NCBI GenBank assembly: GCA_030613765.1
Contig: JAUWLI010000233.1
Location: 1 to 5,164, forward strand
Length of the DNA stretch: 5,164 bases
Reading direction: 5' to 3'
DNA from: Phycisphaerae bacterium
GTDB lineage: Bacteria; Planctomycetota; Phycisphaerae; Sedimentisphaerales; SG8-4
Below are positions 1 through 5,164 of this stretch, in pieces (position 1 is the stretch's first letter; every line of letters starts with the position of its first letter). Made by a program: the position numbers and the translations under genes. Under the pieces are notes generated by a model. The model was not told where the DNA came from and ran no database searches. It saw nothing but the letters and a program-made list of their open reading frames with translations.

Positions 1-1
1 A

Positions 2-763
2 GCCGGTCCGGTCGACCGTACTTTATTCTGCCGCCATGAGATAAAGTATCGTATCACCGAGTCAAAGGCAGCGGCAGTTGAGCAGTTTATCCGTCCATAC
101 TTGCAGCTGGACCGTTACAGCAAATTACGACGAGACAGGTCTTATCCGATTGTCAGTCTCTACCTGGACTCAGAGAATATGCTTCTGTGCAGACAGACCC
201 TGAGGGGGCATAAAAACCGCTTCAAGCTTCGGATCCGCAGTTATACCGATGAACCGGGTTATCCCCGCTTTTTCGAGATCAAACGCCGGATGAACACTAT
301 TATTATCAAAAACCGAGGCCGTGTCAGGGACCAGGATGTAGTGACTTTGCTTTCAGGCTCATCTTTGCCGCCGCAAGAATATAGTACCGACGAGAAAACG
401 CTCAGCCAGTTTCAGTTGTATATGAAAAGCATTAATGCCAAACCCAAGGTGCTGATTCGCTACATGAGGCAAGCGTATGAAGACACTTCACATAACAGGG
501 TGAGAGTGACCTTTGACCGAGAATTGTGTTACAATGTGACCAGATCACCCAAGGTACTGCTTAACGGCCTTGGCTGGCAGCGCCATCCCATATCCCGTGG
601 CGGTGTGATTCTGGAAATTAAATTTACGGCTCGTTACCCGGCCTGGTTGGCGCGAATGGTCGGATATTTGAATCTGCGTCAGGAATCATTTTCGAAATTC
701 GCAACTTCAATAACGAGTGCATGTTCGCTGGGATTCTGCGCGCCGGAATTATTATTGGTGTAG
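2..763 (+). CDS. VTC domain protein (polyphosphate polymerase-like), 5'-truncated by the window edge
   Basis: The reading frame is open from base 2 to the TAG at 761-763 (253 visible residues). The true start lies before the window; the TTG at 101 is an internal leucine. The protein matches the VTC family, a CYTH/triphosphate-tunnel fold that in yeast Vtc4 makes polyphosphate from ATP. Visible family motifs, numbered from the first whole codon, are RHEIKY (11-16, the ExK motif), SLYLD (52-56), a basic strand KLRIRSY (75-81), FEIKRR (91-96), VRVTFD (168-173) and LEIKF (204-208), followed by the usual SFSKF near residue 230. Alternating basic residues and paired ExK motifs are what line the tunnel in this fold. 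No membrane segment is seen, so it is probably cytosolic or bound to its membrane partner. It lies 5 bases upstream of a DUF4956 gene, a common bacterial pairing. The fold assignment is strong; polyphosphate synthesis is inferred from the family, and bacterial members are largely uncharacterised. Confidence 0.88.
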   Translation, partial: AGPVDRTLFCRHEIKYRITESKAAAVEQFIRPYLQLDRYSKLRRDRSYPIVSLYLDSENMLLCRQTLRGHKNRFKLRIRSYTDEPGYPRFFEIKRRMNTIIIKNRGRVRDQDVVTLLSGSSLPPQEYSTDEKTLSQFQLYMKSINAKPKVLIRYMRQAYEDTSHNRVRVTFDRELCYNVTRSPKVLLNGLGWQRHPISRGGVILEIKFTARYPAWLARMVGYLNLRQESFSKFATSITSACSLGFCAPELLLV

Positions 764-768
764 TAATT

Positions 769-1476
769 ATGGACAGAATTATAGATACTTTTAGAGAACT
801 GGAAGTAACGCCCCTGACAGGAGGGGGCTTTAATCCTGAGAGCATCCTTTTGTCGCTATTGCTGGCGTTTATTCTCGGCCAGGTTATAGCCTGGGTTTAT
901 TATGCCACGCACAGCGGCCTGTCTTACTCAAGGAACTTCGTGCAGGCGTTGATTATCATTACCGTGGTGGTGGCAATGGTTATGGCGGTCATCGGTAACA
1001 ACATCGTTACCGCTGTCGGGCTGATGGGGGCTTTAGCGCTTATACGATTTCGTAACATCATCAAGGATACCCGCGACATAGCTTTTATTTTCATCGCGCT
1101 GGTCGTCGGCATGGCAACCGGCTCCCAACTTCACGGCACGGCTATTATCGGGACCGCTGTTCTGAGTTTGATAGTAATATACCTGTATGTGACAAGTTTT
1201 GGCACACATGAGCCTCACAACGGATTTTTGCGGTTTAACCTTAGAGGCCATATTGACCCAAAACACCCTATTCCGGGCATTCTGAGGCGTTTCTGTGGCA
1301 ACTTCACGCTCATATCGTCGCAAGAGAGCGGCTTTGGCAGCGCCGCCGTTGAGTACGCTTACCAGTTGATGATACGAAATTCGACAAAAAATGAGCTGAT
1401 GCTGTCCGAACTGAAAAAAGTCGAGGGTATCGAGAATGTCAGCCTAACAATGCAGGAGCAGTTGTTGGAGGTTTAG
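769..1476 (+). CDS. DUF4956 family multi-pass membrane protein (MgtC-like core)
   Basis: A 235-residue protein starting at ATG 769. It has about four or five hydrophobic segments (near 24-44, 58-78, 80-92, 101-118 and 123-142) and a soluble C-terminal domain (about 150-235). The hallmark is GLMGALALIRFRN (84-96) followed by KDTRDIAFIF (99-108), the conserved Gly-rich, Arg-Phe-Arg and Asp-x-x-Asp-x-x-F block of DUF4956. This resembles the MgtC membrane core, and the C-terminal part could be an ACT-like regulatory domain; both comparisons are inferences. An in-frame ATG at 721 would add 16 residues and overlap the VTC gene by 43 bases. I prefer 769 because it leaves only a 5-base gap and gives the usual short soluble N-terminus, although neither start has a convincing Shine-Dalgarno. 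Position between the VTC and HlyD-type genes implies co-transcription and a shared inner-membrane process. Molecular function is unknown. Confidence 0.88.
   Translation: MDRIIDTFRELEVTPLTGGGFNPESILLSLLLAFILGQVIAWVYYATHSGLSYSRNFVQALIIITVVVAMVMAVIGNNIVTAVGLMGALALIRFRNIIKDTRDIAFIFIALVVGMATGSQLHGTAIIGTAVLSLIVIYLYVTSFGTHEPHNGFLRFNLRGHIDPKHPIPGILRRFCGNFTLISSQESGFGSAAVEYAYQLMIRNSTKNELMLSELKKVEGIENVSLTMQEQLLEV
1467..1471 (+). promoter_or_regulatory. Ribosome binding site of the HlyD-type gene
   Basis: GGAGG sits inside the last codons of the DUF4956 gene, 12 bases before ATG 1484. The spacing is a little long, but it is the only strong Shine-Dalgarno match near this start and it fits translation within one operon. 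Confidence 0.55.
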
Positions 1477-1483
1477 ATTACGT

Positions 1484-2635
1484 ATGGGAAGGTTTAATTT
1501 GCGAAACAGTCGTTTATTTCTGCGTGTTCTGCCTGTTCTGGTATGGTCTGTGGCCGTACTGTGTGTGGTCGGACTTTATCACCGTCGTACAGCACGTTTT
1601 GAGGTTGTAGGATTAGCTCAACCCGATGTGCGTCAAGTTGCCGCCACGTGCGATGCCCGCCTGATAAGTGTTCCCTTCCAATTGTTTGATAAAGTCCAGG
1701 AAGGTGACACAGTTGCAGTGCTCAGTATCGAATTAGATGATGAAGTCATAGATGCCGAACTTGAGATTATCACAGCAGAAATGAATCACCTGGAAGCTCT
1801 GGCAATTGAAATTCGGAAAAACTATGAAGCTGCAATTTTCACTCAGGAATCCGAATGGTGGGCTGAATTGCGTGCATTCACCGCCGATATAGTAACGACC
1901 CAGCGAGCCATTCGTGATGCTAATGAGTCGCTTGAAAATAACCAGGCAATTCTGTACAAGATGGACAAGGAAATCGAAAGCTTTAGGAGGGAACACGGGG
2001 CTGATTTGGGCACGGATATTTCCTTATTTACCAGGCTGCAAACAATGAAAACAAACCGCGACAAGCTGTCGGAGCAGATTGAGCGGGGAGAAGAGAAACT
2101 GGTCAAACTCCTGAAAGAATTGGAAGAAGCAAAGGAAAGAAAAGAAGAATATATTAAGTATCGTCCAAAGCCCGGCACTGACCCGAATGAGGCTTTGCAT
2201 GTTATAGCCTTGCAAAAGGAGGCTTATGAGAGGCGTAAAGATGTATTGAAGGAGAGACGCGAAAAGCTGGTTCTGACGGCTCCCTGCGACGGCTATGTCA
2301 GCCTGATTCAGAGCGAAGTTGGAGAGGCTGTAATGCAGGGCGTGGAGATACTTCGGATAGCAAAAGAGAAGCCTCTTGCGATAATTGCCTATGCCAATGA
2401 AGGTATTGTAGGGCAACTTTCGATAGGCAAACGTGTCGTAGTTGTCAAAGGCAGCATGCCGCCACAGAAAGGATCATCAAAGGTGACATACATTGGGCCT
2501 GCTGTTGAGCAGTTGCCACAGAGGTTGTGGGGAAATCCCAACTTCCCCCAATGGGGGCGGCCCCTGCTGATTGAGATTCCGCTGGACATGAAACTGATTC
2601 CTGGTGAGATGGTGGGTATAAAAGGGCTGTGGTAG
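1484..2635 (+). CDS. HlyD-family / membrane-fusion-type periplasmic adaptor
   Basis: A 383-residue protein with a short basic N-terminus and one membrane segment (about 12-32), so it is anchored in the inner membrane with the rest in the periplasm. Next comes the first half of a biotinyl-lipoyl-like barrel-sandwich hybrid (about 46-82, containing DKVQEGDTVAVL), then a long charged, heptad-like helical region (about 84-262) predicted to form a coiled-coil hairpin. The second lipoyl half follows (about 263-292, TAPCDGYVSLIQ then GEAVMQGVEILRI), and then a beta-barrel-like domain (about 295-380). This order is that of HlyD/EmrA/AcrA-type adaptors linking an inner-membrane exporter to an outer-membrane channel. 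No ABC, MFS or RND partner lies downstream in the window; the gene follows the DUF4956 gene by 7 bases, so its partner may be that protein or an upstream gene. A GGAGG 12 bases before the ATG supports the start. The family is clear; the substrate is unknown. Confidence 0.87.
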   Translation: MGRFNLRNSRLFLRVLPVLVWSVAVLCVVGLYHRRTARFEVVGLAQPDVRQVAATCDARLISVPFQLFDKVQEGDTVAVLSIELDDEVIDAELEIITAEMNHLEALAIEIRKNYEAAIFTQESEWWAELRAFTADIVTTQRAIRDANESLENNQAILYKMDKEIESFRREHGADLGTDISLFTRLQTMKTNRDKLSEQIERGEEKLVKLLKELEEAKERKEEYIKYRPKPGTDPNEALHVIALQKEAYERRKDVLKERREKLVLTAPCDGYVSLIQSEVGEAVMQGVEILRIAKEKPLAIIAYANEGIVGQLSIGKRVVVVKGSMPPQKGSSKVTYIGPAVEQLPQRLWGNPNFPQWGRPLLIEIPLDMKLIPGEMVGIKGLW

Positions 2636-2816
2636 AACCCGAAAGCACCACAAAATCTGGTAACCATCAGGGGCAGATATAAAACCATACCATTTGCAAT
2701 TCTTTTTTGTGAATTTATGCACCCTCTGCGTTGATAGTTTCGGCATAATTTCGGTAGAAGCAGGCGTTCAGAGACAACAGCTATCCTACCCGACAGATGA
2801 TTATTGACAATGATAA
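2636..2816. other. Convergent intergenic region without a clear terminator
   Basis: These 181 bases separate the 3' ends of the + strand HlyD-type gene and the - strand secretin gene. There is a T-run at about 2701-2706, but no stable GC-rich stem precedes it. An AT-rich imperfect inverted repeat near 2801-2819 has almost no loop and is not a convincing hairpin. I see no small gene or RNA here. Termination may be Rho-dependent, or the hairpins may be too weak to recognise by eye. Confidence 0.5.
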
Positions 2817-3333
2817 TTATTCGTCAGACGGTTCCAGTTTTTTCAATAACAGGTCGAGTGAATCTGTTATTTCAGATTCTTCAGCCTTAGCTTTATCGAA
2901 CTCACCTTTCTCTATCCTGGTTTTCTCAATCTGTGGGGTCTCAAACTCCGTCTCAGAAAGCAGCTTTTGCTCGCTTTCTGAAAGGGTGGGCTCGGTAATG
3001 ATTGTGGTAGTTATAAATACGATAAGCTCGTTGATTGCTATCGATTCGGATTCAGAGATGAACATGCCTCCAACAAGCGGCAAATCGCTAAGCACAGGCA
3101 CTTTGGCAACATCTTTGGTAACCTCTCTTTTGCGGAGGCCGCCTATTGCGATAGTCTGGCCATCTTTTATCATGGCTTTTGTATCCGCGCTACGGTTGTC
3201 AATAGTCGGTGCACCATACATATCATGACCTACGAGTACACTAAATTCGGGTATTATATGTAATCTCAGCATCCCGTCTCTGGCGATATGCGGAGTAACC
3301 TTAAGGTGGACACCGACATTCTTAAATGCCGTA
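2817..3333 (-). repeat. Direct repeat copy A (secretin 3' part)
   Basis: This stretch aligns with 4648-5164 at a constant offset of 1831 bases and without any insertion or deletion. A hand count gives about 84 mismatches in 517 positions (about 84% identity). Similarity stops abruptly at the stop codons, and at the other end it runs off the window, so the duplicated unit is probably the whole gene. Confidence 0.85.
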
Positions 3334-4523
3334 TAAGTTGTGGGGTCTTCCCTGGGCACTTGCCTTACTCCCCTATAGGGAATTTCGCGTACTATCTCGA
3401 AATCGGCAGTTTCATTATCGAGCACGAGAATTCGTGGGTTGGCAAGAAGCCTGGCATCAACCTGGCTGTGGAGAACCGTCAACGCCAAGTCTAAATCGAT
3501 TGCATCGTTTAGAAGACTGACGTGCAGAGTGCCACCTGTGGTACGGTCAAATGAGCCGCCCACAAAAGGTTTCCTGCGCCGGTCAGTAATCCCACTGTAG
3601 TCATAATACCTGGTCTCAGTGTCCTCCCTGCCGGGTTCTGTGGACACTTGGCTATCTTTCCTTTCATAAATAGGGGAAATATCAGTAGCCAAGTTACCAA
3701 CCCAAGTATTGCAGGGATCAGGCCAGCCTCGTATAAAACCTCCATCATCAACGGACGTCCACCTCATCTCTGTTCTTTTTTGATCGATAGTTTGGGTCTC
3801 CTGTCCTCTTACAGTCTCAGTTGTTTCCTTGATTATGCCCGGAATGTAGGGTGCATTGCGACCGACATGCCAATCCGGGTTTAATTCGAAGCCTTCTTTG
3901 GTGGTTACATCATAGATTCTTACCTCAACCAGGACCTGCGGTGTTATGCGGTCTATCTGCTCGACAAATTTGTCTATTGCTCTGATCTTGTCCTCGGTAT
4001 CCGTAACTGCTATATGGCCTGTGCCTTTGATGAAACCAACTTCGCCCTTACCTGATTTGAAATCGTCCAAAGCCGCATATACTTCGTTAGCATCTGCATA
4101 AGTGATTTTATAAATTTTCGTGGCTTGCGGCTCTTTCAGATCAGCATTCGGAGGAAGCGGCACGACCCTAATCATATTGTCTGTAGCTATGTATGTGCAA
4201 AAATACAGGGAGAGAATATTCTCCAAAGCTTCTTCGAGAGGTACGCCGGTTAGTTTGACTGTAACATCGCCGGCAACCTTGGGGCTTTTGATAATATCAA
4301 TCTTCGCCTGGCCGGCCAAATCCGATAGTACTTTCTCGATGGGTGTATCTACGCAACTGAGTGTAACCTTTGTTCGCAGCTTCTGGGGCGCTGTTATTGA
4401 AGCTGTCTGTTCACTCTGGAGGAGCATCCCGCCGGCACCTACGGTTAAAGGCGAGATAAATAACAGAATTATCAAGAATCCCCAAATACAATTTCGACAG
4501 TATTCTTCTATTTTATTCCCCAT
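2817..4523 (-). CDS. Secretin (GspD/PilQ superfamily outer-membrane channel), complete copy
   Basis: A 568-residue protein read from ATG at 4523-4521. An upstream in-frame TTG at 4556 would add 11 residues, but AGGAAA at 4538-4533 and the better signal peptide favour the ATG. The order is: signal peptide (about 1-30, hydrophobic 13-28); N0/STN-like domain (about 50-121) with VTLSCVDTPIEKVLSDLA and the VTVKLTGVPLEEALENIL half-repeat; N1-like domain (about 134-194) containing TDTEDKIRAIDKFVEQID; then the secretin core. The core starts at PQVLVEVRIYDV (195-206), is interrupted by a polar insert (about 219-325), and resumes with DARLLANPRILVLDNETADF (356-375), VGVHLKVTPHIA (403-414), DGQTIAIGGL (454-463) and VPVLSDLPLVGGMF (475-488), the family signature. 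A charged tail (513-568) ends in TDSLDLLL. Secretins form multimeric outer-membrane channels of type II/III secretion and type IV pilus systems. No lipobox is seen. The system it serves is not identifiable here. It lies downstream of a close paralogue. Confidence 0.93.
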   Translation of the reverse strand: MGNKIEEYCRNCIWGFLIILLFISPLTVGAGGMLLQSEQTASITAPQKLRTKVTLSCVDTPIEKVLSDLAGQAKIDIIKSPKVAGDVTVKLTGVPLEEALENILSLYFCTYIATDNMIRVVPLPPNADLKEPQATKIYKITYADANEVYAALDDFKSGKGEVGFIKGTGHIAVTDTEDKIRAIDKFVEQIDRITPQVLVEVRIYDVTTKEGFELNPDWHVGRNAPYIPGIIKETTETVRGQETQTIDQKRTEMRWTSVDDGGFIRGWPDPCNTWVGNLATDISPIYERKDSQVSTEPGREDTETRYYDYSGITDRRRKPFVGGSFDRTTGGTLHVSLLNDAIDLDLALTVLHSQVDARLLANPRILVLDNETADFEIVREIPYRGVRQVPREDPTTYTAFKNVGVHLKVTPHIARDGMLRLHIIPEFSVLVGHDMYGAPTIDNRSADTKAMIKDGQTIAIGGLRKREVTKDVAKVPVLSDLPLVGGMFISESESIAINELIVFITTTIITEPTLSESEQKLLSETEFETPQIEKTRIEKGEFDKAKAEESEITDSLDLLLKKLEPSDE

Positions 4524-4532
4524 GACAACGTC

Positions 4533-4538
4533 TTTCCT
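4533..4538 (-). promoter_or_regulatory. Ribosome binding site deciding the start of the complete secretin
   Basis: Read on the - strand this is AGGAAA, ending 9 bases before the ATG at 4523. It lies downstream of the alternative TTG at 4556, so it supports the shorter 568-residue product. The TTG has no comparable motif at the right distance. Confidence 0.5.
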
Positions 4539-4560
4539 AACATCGAATTTTGCCAACAGT

Positions 4561-4572
4561 ATCGTTTACGAT
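4561..4572. repeat. Short perfect inverted repeat upstream of the complete secretin
   Basis: ATCGT and ACGAT arms are separated by TT, 38 bases before the preferred ATG. The size and position would fit a small operator, but a 5-base arm arises easily by chance and no promoter is recognisable beside it. Confidence 0.2.
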
Positions 4573-4647
4573 GCGGCTCTATTACTCATCCAACCTGGCG
4601 GTTATTACTAAAAATAAATTTTTGACGACTTTTTCAGCGCCGAATAA

Positions 4648-5164
4648 TTAGTTACGCGACGGCTCCAGCTTTTCCAATAACAAGTCGAGTGAATCTGTTA
4701 TGTCAGATTCTTCGGCCTTAGTGTTCTCGAACTCACCTTTCTCTATCCGGGTTTTATCAATCTGGGGCATCTTAAACTCCGTCTCACCAAGCAGCTCCTG
4801 TTCTCTTTCTGAAAGCGTGGGCTCAGTAATGATTGTTGTAGTGATAAAAACGATAAGCTCTTTGATTACTTTGGATTCGGATTCAGATTTGAACAGGCCT
4901 CCTATAAGCGGCATATCGCAAAGCACCGGCACTTTTGAAACGTTTTTAGTAACTTCCCTTTTTCTCAGGCCGCCTATTACGATAGTCTGGCCATCTCTTA
5001 CCATGGCCTTAGTATCCACGCGGCGGGCGTCAACAGTCGGCACACCATTGAGACCCTGGTTTACCAGCACACTAAATTCGGGAACAATATGTAATCTCAG
5101 CATCCCGCCCCTGGCGATATGCGGGGTAACCTTAAGGTGGACACCGACATCCTTAAATGCCGTA
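4648..5164 (-). CDS. Secretin paralogue, C-terminal part only (5' end beyond the window)
   Basis: The frame is open on the - strand from the right edge to the TAA at 4650-4648, giving 171 visible residues. The ATG at 5103 is internal: codons before it continue the secretin sequence (TAFKDVGVHLKVTPHIA), matching residue 398 onward of the neighbouring copy. The visible part covers the end of the secretin core, with VGVHLKVTPHIA, DGQTIVIGGLRKREVTK and VPVLCDMPLIGGLF, then a charged tail with TDSLDLLLEKLEPS. By hand alignment 132 of 171 residues equal the downstream copy, with no gaps. It probably forms or contributes to an outer-membrane channel; whether it mixes with the second copy in one ring or serves a separate machine is open. 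It is upstream of the other copy in the same direction, separated by 124 bases, so co-transcription is plausible. Its N-terminal domains cannot be seen. Confidence 0.92.
   Translation of the reverse strand, partial: TAFKDVGVHLKVTPHIARGGMLRLHIVPEFSVLVNQGLNGVPTVDARRVDTKAMVRDGQTIVIGGLRKREVTKNVSKVPVLCDMPLIGGLFKSESESKVIKELIVFITTTIITEPTLSEREQELLGETEFKMPQIDKTRIEKGEFENTKAEESDITDSLDLLLEKLEPSRN
4648..5164 (-). repeat. Direct repeat copy B (secretin 3' part)
   Basis: Partner of the repeat at 2817-3333. The two are in the same orientation, so they are tandem paralogous genes rather than an inverted duplication. Long identical runs remain, for example around the region encoding ELIVFITTTIITEPTLSE. Confidence 0.85.

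Larger units (their letters stand above)
4524..4647. other. Gap between the tandem secretin genes
   Basis: These 124 bases separate the stop of the upstream secretin copy from the ATG of the downstream copy. The region is AT-rich near the upstream stop, with the A/T-only inverted repeat AAAAATAAATTTTT at 4610-4623. It also holds a short inverted repeat ATCGT-TT-ACGAT at 4561-4572. I could not find a convincing -35/-10 pair or a GC-rich terminator, so both read-through from the upstream copy and an unrecognised separate promoter remain possible. Confidence 0.5.

Noticed and set aside
721..768. ATG at 721 as start of the DUF4956 protein
   Set aside because: It would overlap the VTC gene by 43 bases and add an extra hydrophobic stretch; ATG 769 gives the more usual N-terminus. 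Not fully excluded, since neither has a strong Shine-Dalgarno.
2691..2706. T-run as an intrinsic terminator for the + strand operon
   Set aside because: No stable GC-rich stem lies directly upstream of the T-run; only scattered 4-base complementarities were found.
2389..2746. Several - strand open frames near the end of the HlyD-type gene
   Set aside because: They overlap each other and the real gene, have no recognisable domains, and lie opposite conserved lipoyl and barrel-coding sequence.
2797..3228. Open + strand frame of 143 codons
   Set aside because: It is antisense to the well-supported secretin gene, its product is Ser/Val-rich with no recognisable motif, and its openness follows from the opposite strand's coding.
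4524..4556. TTG start at 4556 for the complete secretin
   Set aside because: It adds 11 charged residues ahead of the signal peptide, and the AGGAAA motif at 4538-4533 fits the ATG at 4523 instead.
4120..4611. Open + strand frame of 163 codons
   Set aside because: Antisense to the N-terminal half of the secretin gene, with no family motifs; a shadow frame.
4610..4623. AAAAATAAATTTTT as a terminator after the upstream secretin copy
   Set aside because: The stem is entirely A/T and only 5-6 pairs, too weak for an intrinsic terminator.

Overview
The window looks like chromosomal DNA of moderate GC from a Gram-negative (diderm) bacterium. Two things point to an outer membrane: genes for outer-membrane secretins, and a HlyD-type periplasmic adaptor. 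Large PulD/PilQ-like secretin paralogues together with VTC/DUF4956 pairs would suit a Planctomycetota (Phycisphaerae-like) or related genome. That placement is an inference from gene style, not something the sequence proves.

Left half, + strand (2-2635): a tight three-gene operon. A VTC-domain protein (CYTH/triphosphate-tunnel fold, related to the yeast polyphosphate polymerase Vtc4) enters from the left edge without its start. Five bases after its stop comes a DUF4956 multi-pass membrane protein with an MgtC-like core. Seven bases further on is a HlyD/membrane-fusion-type protein with one N-terminal membrane anchor, split biotinyl-lipoyl halves and a long coiled coil. VTC and DUF4956 genes are often neighbours in bacteria. 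The set suggests an inner-membrane apparatus that makes or handles a phosphorylated or exported polymer, with the HlyD-like protein reaching into the periplasm. Its substrate cannot be read from the sequence.

Middle (2636-2816): a 181-base convergent intergenic region with no clear intrinsic terminator on either strand.

Right half, - strand (2817-5164): two tandem, closely related secretin genes. The downstream one is complete (568 residues: signal peptide, N0/STN-like domain, N1-like domain, secretin core with an internal insert, charged tail). The upstream one enters from the right edge, and only its C-terminal 171 residues are visible. Where they overlap, the copies align without gaps over 517 bases at about 84% DNA identity by hand count but only about 77% protein identity. 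This indicates a fairly recent tandem duplication with many amino-acid replacements, concentrated in one short segment of the secretin core.

I see no RNA genes, insertion sequences, CRISPR arrays or attachment sites. The most notable points are the diverging tandem secretins and the VTC-DUF4956-HlyD cassette, whose function is not established.
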